Counted from the stretch's first letter, positions 24,510-33,970 are shown. The stretch: 64,000 nt of DNA from an uncultured Catenibacillus sp. (GCA_934339005.1 CAKRHR010000008.1:1-64000); one strand, 5' to 3'. A program made the numbers and translations. Notes: generated by a model not told the origin, from the sequence alone.

Positions 24510-25169
24510 TTAAACTGCCTGGTCAGCTTTGATGAGTTCGATCATTGCATTAACAGCTTCCATTGGCATTGGTTCGTAATTGCCAAGTGTCTTTGCAACA
24601 ACTGTTGTATGAGCCATTTCTTCTGTGTAGATTGTTGCGTGCATAGCCTGTTTCATATTCTTGCCACATGCGAACATACCATGGTTTTTAATCAGACATA
24701 CAAGACCTTCTTCACCAAGTTCATCTGCAACTTTTTTAGCAACATCGTTTGAACCAGGCATTGTAAATCCTACGATACCTACTGGGTAGAATTCACACTG
24801 TGGAGGTGTAATCGGACGAAGCTCAGGGTTAGGACCCATTGCACAGATTGTAGCGTTCATGCTGTGTGTATGTACTGTAGCGTTGACTTCTGGTCTGCGG
24901 CGCATAACTTCTGTATGCATTGGAAGTTCTGATGATGGTTTGAAGTTACCTTCGATCCATTCGTTTGTGCCATCTTCATGCATCTTTACAACTGCGATAT
25001 CTTCTGGTGTCATACCTTCATATGGGATACCTGATGGTGTGATACAAACGATTGTTGGGTCTTCAGGTGTTCTCATTGTGATGTTACCTGATGTACCATT
25101 AATAAGACCTTTATCAACTGCTTCTAAAATAGCATGTAAAACTGTTTTTCTTGTAGATTCGTAATTCAT
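24510..25169 (-). CDS. Class II aldolase (L-fuculose-phosphate aldolase-like)
   Basis: A 219-residue zinc aldolase/epimerase of the fuculose-phosphate aldolase family. The catalytic Glu81 (SSELPMH) and zinc ligands His100 and His102 (VHTHS) plus a third His in IKNHGMFACG near 162 match FucA spacing. It would split a ketose-1-phosphate to dihydroxyacetone phosphate and an aldehyde. The iron dehydrogenase upstream resembles lactaldehyde reductases, which act on just such aldehydes, and the FGGY kinase could make the phosphorylated substrate. AAAGGAG precedes the ATG. Confidence 0.9.
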   Translation of the reverse strand: MNYESTRKTVLHAILEAVDKGLINGTSGNITMRTPEDPTIVCITPSGIPYEGMTPEDIAVVKMHEDGTNEWIEGNFKPSSELPMHTEVMRRRPEVNATVHTHSMNATICAMGPNPELRPITPPQCEFYPVGIVGFTMPGSNDVAKKVADELGEEGLVCLIKNHGMFACGKNMKQAMHATIYTEEMAHTTVVAKTLGNYEPMPMEAVNAMIELIKADQAV

Positions 25170-25216
25170 TATAATTCTCTCCTTTGAAAATGCTTTATTC
25201 TCTCTTTGTTGATTTT

Positions 25217-25245
25217 ATTATATCCCTTTCAAACACCCTAAACAA
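25217..25245 (-). promoter_or_regulatory. Sigma-70-type promoter of the aldolase operon
   Basis: The minus strand has TTGTTT (25240-25245), 17 bases, TATAAT (25217-25222), about 50 bases before the aldolase ATG. Confidence 0.65.
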
Positions 25246-25343
25246 CGTCGCAAATTTCCTCTTATGAGGTGAAAAATTTGTTAAAAACCGGGCGGCATTT
25301 TCCGCTTGTTTTACATGCAGAATATAATGTTTAAAGCACAGCA

Positions 25344-25378
25344 AAACCGCCTTAAAATCGAATGATTTAAGGCGGTTT
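25344..25378 (-). terminator. Terminator after the second iron dehydrogenase
   Basis: Perfect 13-bp stem (25344-25356 with 25366-25378), GC-rich core with A/T flanks, just past the stop of the iron dehydrogenase and upstream of the aldolase promoter. Confidence 0.8.
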
Positions 25379-25422
25379 CACACATTTAAATTGGTATATT
25401 TATATTAAGAGAGTTAGCGGGT

Positions 25423-26571
25423 TTAGAATGCTTTCTTTAAGAGTTCAAGTACATCTTCTTTAGTCACACCCTGCTTAGGGTTGAAATTAAGTACTGGCTC
25501 TTTTAATACATCATCTGCAAGCATATCGAAGTCTTCTTCCTTGATGCCCTGTTCGGATAATGTCTTGATGCCAAGCTTCTTTGTCATAGCAAGCAGTGCA
25601 TCTGAAAGTGCATACATATCTCTATCTTTATCACCTGTCATCGGCAGATCAATAGCTTTTGCAAGTTCAATCATCTCATCCGGGCAGCTTGGTGCATTGT
25701 ATGCCATAACATAAGGCAGCACAACCGCATTAGCCATGCCATGTGCAAGATGAAAATGTGCACTAAGAGTATGTGCGATACCATGAACAAGACCAAGGTT
25801 TGCATTTGAGAAGCCAAAACCTGTGATTACACAGCCCATCATCATATTTTCTCTGGCTTCCATGTTGTTGCCATCTTCAACAACTTTTGGAAGATTTTCA
25901 TAGAAAATCTTAAGTCCCTGAATAGAGTTATATCTTGTCAGTGGTGTTGCCATGTTGGAAATATAAGATTCAACAGCATGTGTAATGGCATCCATACCGG
26001 TTGCCGCTGTCACACCCTTAGGCATTGTGCGTGTATATTCAGGGTCTGCAATAACATAAGATGGTGTAATCTTATTGTCAATCACAACATATTTGCAGAC
26101 AGCTTCTGTATCTGTCAGTGCAGAAACATTTGTTATTTCACTTGAAGTACCTGCTGTTGTTGGAATAGCAATGAGTGGAAGTGGTTTATTTTTCACAAGA
26201 CCGATACCACCGTACTGACCGATAGGGCCAGGGTTTGTCATCAATACATTGGCAGCTTTTGCCGCATCGATTGATGAACCACCACCAACAGCAACGAAAC
26301 CTTCAACACCAGCTTCTTTGGCAATAGCATAAATTCTTTCGACAAGCTGATTGGATGGATTTGGTTCAACCTCATCAAATGTTGTCACCTTGATACCGTC
26401 AACTTTGTTGACTTCGGCAAGTACTTTTTCAGCTATACCTGCTGCCTTTACACCGCCATCATAAATCACCATTACATTTTTAATGTTCTCATTTTCAAGG
26501 ATTCCTGAAAGTGCTGCTGCAGCATCTTTACCAAATACTAAATCACTATGTACGAAAAAATTATAAGCCAT
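25423..26571 (-). CDS. Iron-containing alcohol dehydrogenase (lactaldehyde reductase-like)
   Basis: A 382-residue group III dehydrogenase. GGGSSIDAAKA binds NAD; TTAGTSSE and metal ligands in GMDAITHAVE (Asp, His), LVHGIAHTLSA and HLAHGMANA (His, His) are all present. It resembles FucO/1,3-propanediol dehydrogenases and would reduce lactaldehyde or a similar short aldehyde, or oxidise the alcohol. It starts 23 bases after the FMN oxidoreductase and ends at a terminator, forming a two-gene operon. Reduction of an aldolase-derived aldehyde is a likely role. Confidence 0.9.
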   Translation of the reverse strand: MAYNFFVHSDLVFGKDAAAALSGILENENIKNVMVIYDGGVKAAGIAEKVLAEVNKVDGIKVTTFDEVEPNPSNQLVERIYAIAKEAGVEGFVAVGGGSSIDAAKAANVLMTNPGPIGQYGGIGLVKNKPLPLIAIPTTAGTSSEITNVSALTDTEAVCKYVVIDNKITPSYVIADPEYTRTMPKGVTAATGMDAITHAVESYISNMATPLTRYNSIQGLKIFYENLPKVVEDGNNMEARENMMMGCVITGFGFSNANLGLVHGIAHTLSAHFHLAHGMANAVVLPYVMAYNAPSCPDEMIELAKAIDLPMTGDKDRDMYALSDALLAMTKKLGIKTLSEQGIKEEDFDMLADDVLKEPVLNFNPKQGVTKEDVLELLKKAF

Positions 26572-26594
26572 TTTTCTTCTCTCCCTTTTTTATT

Positions 26595-28562
26595 TTATAC
26601 TCTGTAGGCTGCATGGTATCCTGCATCCATTGCCTGATAAATCATAGCAACTTTATTGCAGTCACCGATAATATAATATTCATCAACGAGGTCGCAAAGT
26701 GCGTCAACCTCTGCTGTTTTTGGTCTGAAACCAAGTGCGCATACGACAGAATCTGCCTCAATGACAAATGTGCCTTCTGCATTTTCAACTTTGACACCTT
26801 CAGGTACGATTTCAAGTACTTTTGTTTTTGTATAACATTTTGCACTTTCATGTACGTGAGGCATCAGGCCGCCACGGTAGAAGGAGTTGACATTTAAAGC
26901 CACATCATCAAGCATTTCAACAATAGACACTTCGTGTCCTTCTTCTGCAAATGAACATGCTGCTTCTGCGCCGACAAGACCGCCGCCCATGATAACTACG
27001 CGTTTGCCAAGCTTGTCATGGTTAAGTTCTGCGTCAATTGCCATAATGACATTGTCACCGTCAATACCTTTGATTGGTGGTTTAAGTTCATTTGAACCGA
27101 TAGCCACAAATAATGCATCCGGTGCAAATGCTTTCACATATTCAGGTGTCACTTCTGTATTCAATACAACCTTAACACCGGCTCTGTCTACACGACGTTT
27201 CATCACTTCACATAAATCCCAGATATCACGTTTAAATGAAGCGCTGCCTGCCGGATGAAGGTTACCTCCAAGTTTATCTGTTTTTTCAACTAAAGTCACA
27301 TCATGACCACGTTTTGCTGCTGTAATGGCTGCTTCCATACCTGCAGGACCACCACCGGCAACTAAAATCTTTTTCTTCATTGTTGGTGCAGGTACACCGT
27401 ATTTTTCTTCAAGCTGCTGTCCCTGAGTTGGGTTTACAGTACATTTAATCATTTCAAGCTGTGCTGTTGCACCAAAGCATTCATAACATCTTAAGCATGG
27501 TGAAATATCATCTGCACGACCTTCAAGGGCTTTCTTAGGTAAATATGGATCTGCTACAAGTGCACGGCCAAGTTCAACCATATCTGCCTGTCCTGAAGCA
27601 ATGATTTCTTCCATCTGTGCAGGGTCATCCAGTGATCCGACACAGGCTACCGGTTTTTTCACATGCTTTTTGATTTCTGCTGAAAGATACACATTCACGC
27701 CTCTTGGGAAGAATGAATTTGGATGTGTACGGCAGAACATCGCAGGGTCTTCATGGTTACCGCAGGAGATATTAAACATATCTACTTTGTCATCGACCAT
27801 CTTAGCCACTTCAATATAATCATTCAGCGTCATGCCGCCCTTCTGGAAGTCATCACCATTCAGACGAAGTTCGATTGGGAATCCCGGTCCGACACCTGCT
27901 CTGACAGCATCTAATGTCAGCATCAGGAAACGTGCTCTGTTTTCAAGGCTTCCACCAAATTCATCCGTTCTGTGGTTAAACACTGGGGATAAAAACTGGT
28001 TAAACAGCCAGCCATGTGCAGCATGTACCTGAACCATATCATAACCGACATCTTTACAAAGCTTTGCAGCTTTTTTGTAAGATTCGATAATTTCATAAAT
28101 CAATTCTTTTGGCATCTCATACACATGACCTGCAGGCATATCCATCTCACTTGGACCGTAAGCCACATCACATGTACCAATATCGCCGCCGACAGAAGCC
28201 AGACCGCCATACATACCACCGTGGGATAACTGGATGTTTGCCAGACCACCTGCATTGTGAATCATACGTGTAGATTCTGTCAGTCCCTGACGTACGCCAA
28301 AAGCATCTAACTGAAGCTGTTTGTTATGGCTCTTACCTGTCTTTGCATGAGGAATCGCTTCACCATATGTTACTACCGCACAGCCGCCGAGTGCTTTTTC
28401 TTCAAGATAAGCTGCCATTTCCGGTGTAAAAAGTCCTTCTGTTGTAATCATACTTGGGCTTGTTGGTGCCGCAATAATTCTGTTTTTTAATTTAATATTG
28501 CCAATTCGGATTGGCTTAAATAAATTTGGATAAATATCTTTTCCTGGAAATCTTTCTGACAT
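26595..28562 (-). CDS. NADH:flavin oxidoreductase, 2,4-dienoyl-CoA reductase (FadH)-like
   Basis: A 655-residue three-part flavoenzyme. Residues about 1-340 are an old-yellow-enzyme FMN barrel (HAAHGWLFNQFLSP, NHRTDEFGGSLENR). A [4Fe-4S] motif follows (CLRCYECF and a later Cys, near 355-373). From about 385 there is a FAD/NAD-binding domain (VAGGGPAGMEAA, VIMGGGLVGAEAA). Relatives reduce 2,4-dienoyl-CoA, enoates, bile acids or trimethylamine, so the substrate is open. In the neighbourhood of CoA-linked and fermentative genes it may reduce an unsaturated acid or acyl-CoA. First gene of the operon with the iron dehydrogenase. A divergent-looking regulator gene lies upstream but on the same strand. 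Confidence 0.88.
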   Translation of the reverse strand: MSERFPGKDIYPNLFKPIRIGNIKLKNRIIAAPTSPSMITTEGLFTPEMAAYLEEKALGGCAVVTYGEAIPHAKTGKSHNKQLQLDAFGVRQGLTESTRMIHNAGGLANIQLSHGGMYGGLASVGGDIGTCDVAYGPSEMDMPAGHVYEMPKELIYEIIESYKKAAKLCKDVGYDMVQVHAAHGWLFNQFLSPVFNHRTDEFGGSLENRARFLMLTLDAVRAGVGPGFPIELRLNGDDFQKGGMTLNDYIEVAKMVDDKVDMFNISCGNHEDPAMFCRTHPNSFFPRGVNVYLSAEIKKHVKKPVACVGSLDDPAQMEEIIASGQADMVELGRALVADPYLPKKALEGRADDISPCLRCYECFGATAQLEMIKCTVNPTQGQQLEEKYGVPAPTMKKKILVAGGGPAGMEAAITAAKRGHDVTLVEKTDKLGGNLHPAGSASFKRDIWDLCEVMKRRVDRAGVKVVLNTEVTPEYVKAFAPDALFVAIGSNELKPPIKGIDGDNVIMAIDAELNHDKLGKRVVIMGGGLVGAEAACSFAEEGHEVSIVEMLDDVALNVNSFYRGGLMPHVHESAKCYTKTKVLEIVPEGVKVENAEGTFVIEADSVVCALGFRPKTAEVDALCDLVDEYYIIGDCNKVAMIYQAMDAGYHAAYRV

Positions 28563-28626
28563 AATACTTTCTCCTTATTTCTGTATATAGTATATAAAAA
28601 TCATTGACAGTTTCGCAATTTGTCTA

Positions 28627-28646
28627 TTTCCGTTAGACAACGGAAA
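28627..28646. repeat. Dyad between PRD regulator and FadH-like gene
   Basis: TTTCCGTT-AGAC-AACGGAAA, 8-bp perfect arms. It sits just past the regulator stop and upstream of the FadH-like promoter region (possible TTGCGA and TATACT boxes at about 28590-28615 on minus). No U-tract follows, so an operator for the regulator is as likely as a terminator. Confidence 0.5.
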
Positions 28647-28653
28647 GAAATAA

Positions 28654-30579
28654 TCATATTTTTTTTATGGTATTCGGATGCTGTGACAGATAAATTGCCG
28701 TATCATAAATCCATCCAAGCAGATTTTTGTCAGATGGCGGCAGTATCATATACAACACCGATTTTATATTTCTCACATATTTGTATGAAATCTCTTTGTT
28801 TAATTCCACAAGGCTTGCAGTCGCATGGGCAACCGTCGGACAGACCTGGTAACAGAAGAAAAATCCATTTTCAAGCAGACAATAATAAGACTGCTCAAGA
28901 TTTAACTTTGGAAGCTCATCCGTACCCATATAATTTTCCATCTTCTGCTGCATCTCTGACAGTGCCATCTGCAGATTGTTTTTATTATCCATCGTATAGC
29001 ATAACTGTTCAGGAAAATACTGCTCTGCCGGCAATTGTGGAAATGCGTATAAATAACGGCTTTTCATATTGGCAAGAAACAGGTCGATGCGCTTTTTATC
29101 CTCTTTGCCAATAAGCGGCGATACGGTCAGCACCGGTGCTTTAAATTCCTCATCAATTTTCTTCATCTTCGTGGTCGTCAGCACAAGCATTGTACGTTTC
29201 TGGTCAATCAGCTTCTTTGCATGAATGGAATATGGGCCATGCAGTTCAAGCACATCACCATAACAGCTTTTCAGCATTTCAATCAGATAATGGGACATGC
29301 TTTCGTTATAATGGCTGATGACCGCCGTTGGAATCCCTTTGTGTCTTCGTTTTCGGTAAAGACTTTCCTCTGCAAGAATTAAAAATGGCAACAGGTAATC
29401 GTCCTCCTCTTTGCCAAGTGCCATATCACATTTTTCACTCAGTTTATTTTTCAGCACATACGCGATATTACCCATAAACGGATATTTTCTGCGCAGCTCG
29501 TCCGCAAGCACATGATTCTGGCTGGAGGTCGGTACAATGCCATTTTTAAGTGCCTGCACATGCCTTGTCAAATCCACAAACAGCTTATTATCTGTCGTAA
29601 AATCAATGCCGTATTCCTCTAAAAGTTCATTAATCACATCATCCACGATATGATGACAGACCACGTCCGTCGTTGAAAGCACATAGTTTTTTGAATATGT
29701 ACGTTCTGACAAAAGCACTAACTGCTCTTTGATTTTCGACAAATACAAATATTCATCTTCTGAAATTTCAAGCTGCCATGTCTGATTTAATTCATCTACA
29801 ACCATCCTGATAATCTTATCTACAGTGATTTTCTGGCTTTGCGCAAGATCCTTTGGAAGATTTATCGCATGCCCTGCCTGTATTCTGAAAAATGATACAT
29901 AGATGGCAAGGGTCAGATAAATAAAGGCATAATCGTCCAGATAAACTCTGTATTCAATGATTTTTTGCTGCAGTGTATGATGAATCTGGCTTAATGTTTC
30001 CTTGCCGATTTCCTCATACTCTAAGACAATGCCTTCTTCTGAATCGTAATCCCAGTTTTCGACATAAAATCGTGTAAAAAGATTACGCTTCTTCTGCTCA
30101 TCATCCTCAAGGCGAATCATGTTGCCTTTGCGCTCAACCTTCAGAAACGGCTGCTGCTGGGAAATCATTTTCTTGATGCCTTTAATATCTTTTTCAAGGG
30201 TTGTATGGCTGACAAACATCTTGTCCTCCAAATCACCGATATCACACCAGTCATTTTCTCTGAGTAACTTTAGTATCAATGTGCGCAGCCGATCCTCTTT
30301 CGTTACATAGTTTTCCTTTTCAGAAAAAAGCTTGAGATACACCGACCGGTCCTTCATCGAAAGGGTGTAACCTTTACCGTGAATTGAAAGAATCTGAATA
30401 TCATATGCTTTCAGGCAGTCATTTATATTGCTGATATCGCTTCGGACAGTACGCTCTGAAACACCGATTTTCGCAGATATTTCCTTGCCTGTCGCTATGC
30501 CATGCTTACTGTTCAGGATGGATAATATTTTCTTTTGTCTTGAATGTAAATTTATCTTCTCCATATGTTTTCCCATCAT
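28654..30579 (-). CDS. BglG/MtlR-type PRD-containing transcriptional regulator
   Basis: A 641-residue regulator. Two N-terminal helix-turn-helix units (QKKILSILNSKHG...SERTVRSDI, then a second near residue 110) precede two PRD domains with conserved histidine sites (RIQAGHAINL; DLTRHVQALKNG). A EIIB-like segment (about 415-505) and a degenerate EIIA-like C-terminus (TVAHATASLVEL) follow. Such proteins are activators controlled by PTS phosphorylation, yet no PTS transporter is near. The start is uncertain: neither 30579 nor the ATG at 30564 (MEKINLHSRQ) has a strong ribosome-binding site. It likely controls the downstream FadH-like/iron dehydrogenase operon. Confidence 0.88.
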   Translation of the reverse strand: MMGKHMEKINLHSRQKKILSILNSKHGIATGKEISAKIGVSERTVRSDISNINDCLKAYDIQILSIHGKGYTLSMKDRSVYLKLFSEKENYVTKEDRLRTLILKLLRENDWCDIGDLEDKMFVSHTTLEKDIKGIKKMISQQQPFLKVERKGNMIRLEDDEQKKRNLFTRFYVENWDYDSEEGIVLEYEEIGKETLSQIHHTLQQKIIEYRVYLDDYAFIYLTLAIYVSFFRIQAGHAINLPKDLAQSQKITVDKIIRMVVDELNQTWQLEISEDEYLYLSKIKEQLVLLSERTYSKNYVLSTTDVVCHHIVDDVINELLEEYGIDFTTDNKLFVDLTRHVQALKNGIVPTSSQNHVLADELRRKYPFMGNIAYVLKNKLSEKCDMALGKEEDDYLLPFLILAEESLYRKRRHKGIPTAVISHYNESMSHYLIEMLKSCYGDVLELHGPYSIHAKKLIDQKRTMLVLTTTKMKKIDEEFKAPVLTVSPLIGKEDKKRIDLFLANMKSRYLYAFPQLPAEQYFPEQLCYTMDNKNNLQMALSEMQQKMENYMGTDELPKLNLEQSYYCLLENGFFFCYQVCPTVAHATASLVELNKEISYKYVRNIKSVLYMILPPSDKNLLGWIYDTAIYLSQHPNTIKKI

Positions 30580-30718
30580 TGCAAAAAAGCAAACAGTCTT
30601 AAACTTTTTAAAACCATTTGCTTTTTAGTCCAAAATTATGCCCTGCGCTTCAAAATCATTTTTGACACGCATTAATGTTCATAGGTTCAAAAAGTCTTTT
30701 GACCCTGTCTATATATTT

Positions 30719-31123
30719 TTACTCATCAAGTTCAAAGAATAATGTTGTATATCTGCCCATGTTCTGGAATACAGGACGAACTCTGACAGGCAGTTTGCCA
30801 TCGATTTCTCTTGCTTTTTTCTTGTTGATTCCAAGAATAACCGCATTAATTTCAGGACCTTCATCCAATTTAACTTCACCGCAGACATATTTAAGACCCA
30901 TGTCATCAAGTTCAAGTCTTGAGTTCAATACACCTGTAAATACGAAGGATACTAATTCGCCTTTACCTGTAAGTGTTGTCCACTCTGTTTCATGGTAGCC
31001 ACATGTATTACAAGCTAAATGAGGAGGAAATTCGATAGCTCCGCATTCTTTACATTTTCTGGCATAGATAACGCCATCTTCAAGGCCTTTCCAGAATTTT
31101 TCTACAATACGTTCCATTTCCAT
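30719..31123 (-). CDS. DUF35 OB-fold, zinc-ribbon acyl-CoA-associated protein
   Basis: A 134-residue protein with an N-terminal rubredoxin-like zinc ribbon (Cys24, 27, 38, 41) and a C-terminal OB fold. DUF35 proteins bind CoA moieties and bridge thiolases to partner enzymes, for example in archaeal acetoacetyl-CoA thiolase/HMG-CoA synthase and in the phloroglucinol acylase PhlB. GGGAGGG lies 9 bases before the ATG. It ends the carrier protein-thiolase-DUF35 operon, 18 bases after the thiolase stop. Confidence 0.9.
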   Translation of the reverse strand: MEMERIVEKFWKGLEDGVIYARKCKECGAIEFPPHLACNTCGYHETEWTTLTGKGELVSFVFTGVLNSRLELDDMGLKYVCGEVKLDEGPEINAVILGINKKKAREIDGKLPVRVRPVFQNMGRYTTLFFELDE

Positions 31124-31141
31124 GACTGATTTCCCTCCCTA

Positions 31142-32434
31142 TTAATAATTTGCACCTAAGATAATGGCACGAACGTTCTGAGCACCGCCAAAGCCTCTTA
31201 AGAATGTGTGTTTTGGTAATTTCTTAACCTGACGTGCACCGGCTTCGCCACGCATCTGAAGAACAGCTTCAAAGACATCTGCCATACCTGATGCACCGAA
31301 AGCATGACCGTAAGATGTACGTCCACCATTTGTGTTCATTGGCTTATCACCATCGTAAGCAAGACGGCCATCTAATACATATTTCCAGCCTTCACCCTTT
31401 GGAAGGTAACCAACTTCTTCTGCTGCAAGAAATGCAGAAGAACCGATAAAGTCATTAACATATAACAGGTCGATATCATCTGGTGTAAGACCAGTCTGTT
31501 CGTAAACCTGACGTGCTGCTTCAGCAGTTGCTTTCTTTTCAAGATGAGGTACGATAGCATCAAGTACAGAAGCACCACATCCAAGAACTTCGATTGGTTT
31601 AGCATTAAACTGTTTTGCAATTTCTGTAGGAACAACGATACAACATGCTGCACCATCGGCAACACATGAATCACTGGATGTACGCAGGTACTGTGTCATC
31701 TTAGGATTCTTAGGGGATTTCATATATTCCCAAACATCATCATATCCGGCTTTCTTTGCGATATCATCGTAAAGTTCACGTTTCATGGCACGTTCGCAAA
31801 GATGTGCGTTACGTCTGAAATGATATGCCTGATGATTAAGGACATCATCAATGACTTCTTTGGATAAGTTATTTGTCTTAGCGTAGTAGTTAATCCAGTC
31901 ATCATGATTCATACCAGGACCACCACCAAGGTAACGTCCATAAGAACGGTCAAAGATAGAATCAAGATCAGGGAAAAGTACTTCTGGTGTCAGAGGCACT
32001 CTCATGTGTGCAGGTGTGTTGCCGTCCGGCATACCTGTCCCCATATCACAGGCACCAGTTAAAACCACATCATACATACCGCTTGCAACAGCAAATACAG
32101 CTTCTTCAAGAGCGATATAACCTGTACAGCAGCCTTCTGAATGTGACAGAGAACCTTTGCCTCTCATACCGAACCAGTCAGCCACCTGAAGGTTAGGTGT
32201 AATAGCAGATTCAAGTACATGTGGGTTTGCAGCGCCATGGAAGAAATATTGAACATCTCTAGGTTCTACACCTGCATCCTTCATAGCGTCCAAAGCAGCA
32301 TAACCGAATAATTCACCATGTGTGAATCCTTTATATGGTGAGCCCGGTTCAACCGCACTGAAAAATGGTGTTGCACCAACACCGACAATTGATACACTTC
32401 TTAATGTTTTTCCAACTTTTACATTATGCAGCAT
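31142..32434 (-). CDS. SCP-x-type thiolase
   Basis: A 430-residue thiolase of the lipid-transfer/SCP-x group. The active-site cysteine region reads SEGCCTGYIALEEAV (Cys102-103), and the C-terminal half has NTNGGRTSYGHAFGASG with the catalytic histidine. These enzymes usually work with a DUF35 partner, which is encoded next. GGAG is 8 bases upstream of the ATG. Being preceded by an acyl carrier protein gene is unusual and suggests that the acyl group is delivered or accepted as a carrier-bound thioester. Substrate unknown. Confidence 0.9.
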   Translation of the reverse strand: MLHNVKVGKTLRSVSIVGVGATPFFSAVEPGSPYKGFTHGELFGYAALDAMKDAGVEPRDVQYFFHGAANPHVLESAITPNLQVADWFGMRGKGSLSHSEGCCTGYIALEEAVFAVASGMYDVVLTGACDMGTGMPDGNTPAHMRVPLTPEVLFPDLDSIFDRSYGRYLGGGPGMNHDDWINYYAKTNNLSKEVIDDVLNHQAYHFRRNAHLCERAMKRELYDDIAKKAGYDDVWEYMKSPKNPKMTQYLRTSSDSCVADGAACCIVVPTEIAKQFNAKPIEVLGCGASVLDAIVPHLEKKATAEAARQVYEQTGLTPDDIDLLYVNDFIGSSAFLAAEEVGYLPKGEGWKYVLDGRLAYDGDKPMNTNGGRTSYGHAFGASGMADVFEAVLQMRGEAGARQVKKLPKHTFLRGFGGAQNVRAIILGANY

Positions 32435-32467
32435 CTTCTATACTCCATTCCTTTCCGAAATGTCTGA

Positions 32468-32704
32468 TTACATTTCTTCTTCAACAAAATCAGCAACTTC
32501 TCCGATAGTTTTATATTTACCAAATCTTGCAACAGGAATCATAACATCAAAATCATTTTCGATTGATGCGCACATTGCAACACTGTATTTTGAGCCAACA
32601 CCCAAATCAGCTAAAACTGTGTCTTCGCTTAATGTTGATGCATCTACACCATATGTGGATGCAACGTATTCGTATAATTTTGCTACTAATTCTTCTCTTG
32701 ACAT
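32468..32704 (-). CDS. Acyl carrier protein (phosphopantetheine carrier)
   Basis: A 78-residue acidic four-helix carrier. The phosphopantetheine serine is Ser38 in DLGVGSKYSVAM, where the family usually reads GxDSL; the preceding residues are GVG rather than GAD. ATG 32704 is preferred because AGGAGG lies 9 bases upstream; the ATG three codons earlier touches that site. It leads the operon with SCP-x thiolase and DUF35, so it is a specialised rather than the fatty-acid carrier. Confidence 0.88.
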   Translation of the reverse strand: MSREELVAKLYEYVASTYGVDASTLSEDTVLADLGVGSKYSVAMCASIENDFDVMIPVARFGKYKTIGEVADFVEEEM

Positions 32705-32858
32705 TTTTACCATCCTCCTGATAATCTCTTTTATAATTTTTTGTTCATGACGTTTACTATCTGTGTATCCCTTCTGCGGAATTTTTCGCTGATTTAAACG
32801 TCTTAAAGTACTGTATTATCCGGGTCAGTTAAAGCTATATCAAACTCCCGATAATTTT

Positions 32859-32888
32859 ATTATAAAAGAATCCGCCCCTTTTTTCCAA
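32859..32888 (-). promoter_or_regulatory. Promoter of the carrier protein-thiolase-DUF35 operon
   Basis: The minus strand has TTGGAA (32883-32888), 18 bases, TATAAT (32859-32864), giving a leader of about 150 bases before the carrier protein ATG. The rest of the 314-base gap to the LysR gene shows no further clear feature. Confidence 0.6.
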
Positions 32889-33018
32889 TATCTCTTTCGT
32901 ATTTTCGTTATAATGTTTTTATTATATCGAGTCATTTTTATTTTGTATAAATGCTTATATCTTTGCGGTACCTGTTTCTGTTAAAATATACTTTTATCGC
33001 TCTGTTTTATATCTGTTT

Positions 33019-33903
33019 TTAACTCCCGGATTTTCGCAGTTTCTCAAGATACCCTCTCGCAATCGCATTAATTGGCTTATCCCCATGCCACATCGCATAA
33101 TAATCCGTAAACAGCGGCAACTGGATACATCTGAAATCCGAAGAAAATACATCCGTATTCCAGCCCGTGCATATCGTAAAACATTCATTTGAACGCAAAA
33201 ATAATGACACGGAATCCGTACTGTCCAGATAAATCGTTTCCTTTGGCAGCTTGCCAAACAGTCCAAGCATCGTTTCCTTAAATGTATTTCTAAGGTGCAT
33301 CGGCAGTGTTTTTGGCAAAAATAATGATGTGGACGCTATCTCATCCAACTGCACGTTCTGACTGTTTTTAAATGCCTTGTGCTTCTTTGATGCCACAATA
33401 TAATACGGCACCGGCTGGCTGTTTAACTTCATGGACTGATAAATTTTTTCCTGCGGCATGAGTTCTTTGGCGCAAATCAGAATCTCTCCCCGGTCCATGA
33501 CTGTTCTGAAATTATCATAATCAATAAAGTTTGTAAAATGGCGAAATGCCGGCTGCTCACGCATATATTCTGTCGTTGCCTGCACGAAGCTGTCCGGCAG
33601 GGTCGTACCACGCATCAGATTAAATAAAATCAGTGCCTGCTCTGTATGTAACTTAATAGAATTCAGCGTGTCCTCATAAATCTTCTCACACTGTTTTAAA
33701 CCGTGATAAAGCATCTCCCCGGCTTCTGTAAGCTGCACCTCTCTGCGCACAGAACGGTCAAAAAGCTGTGCCCCAACCTCTGCTTCAACACTGTGAATAT
33801 GCCTTGTCACCGCAGGCTGGGAAATATAAAGCAACTGCGCCGTCTTTGTGTAATTTAATGTCTGCGCCAGCTTCAAAAAACATTGAATATCCTGATTTGT
33901 CAT
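33019..33903 (-). CDS. LysR-family transcriptional regulator
   Basis: A 294-residue LysR regulator: N-terminal winged helix-turn-helix (FLKLAQTLNYTKTAQLLYISQPAVTRHI) and a periplasmic-binding-like effector domain from about 90. GGAGG precedes the ATG. It is immediately upstream of, and parallel to, the carrier protein-thiolase-DUF35 operon and is the best candidate for its control. The effector is unknown. Located between that operon and gyrA. Confidence 0.9.
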   Translation of the reverse strand: MTNQDIQCFLKLAQTLNYTKTAQLLYISQPAVTRHIHSVEAEVGAQLFDRSVRREVQLTEAGEMLYHGLKQCEKIYEDTLNSIKLHTEQALILFNLMRGTTLPDSFVQATTEYMREQPAFRHFTNFIDYDNFRTVMDRGEILICAKELMPQEKIYQSMKLNSQPVPYYIVASKKHKAFKNSQNVQLDEIASTSLFLPKTLPMHLRNTFKETMLGLFGKLPKETIYLDSTDSVSLFLRSNECFTICTGWNTDVFSSDFRCIQLPLFTDYYAMWHGDKPINAIARGYLEKLRKSGS

Positions 33904-33927
33904 TAGAATATCCTCCTGTATTCAAAA

Positions 33928-33970
33928 GAGGTCGCAAAACCATCTTATTTTTTGATGCCCTTGCGACCTC
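33928..33970 (-). terminator. Terminator of gyrA
   Basis: 10-bp perfect stem GAGGTCGCAA (33928-33937) with TTGCGACCTC (33961-33970) and an inner GATG/CATC pairing, followed on minus by TTTT. Confidence 0.8.

Noticed and set aside
30579..30600. Fourth activator dyad (ATTGC-N6-GCAAAC) before the PRD regulator
   Set aside because: Only the inner TTGC/GCAA matches, and there is no sigma-54 promoter nearby.
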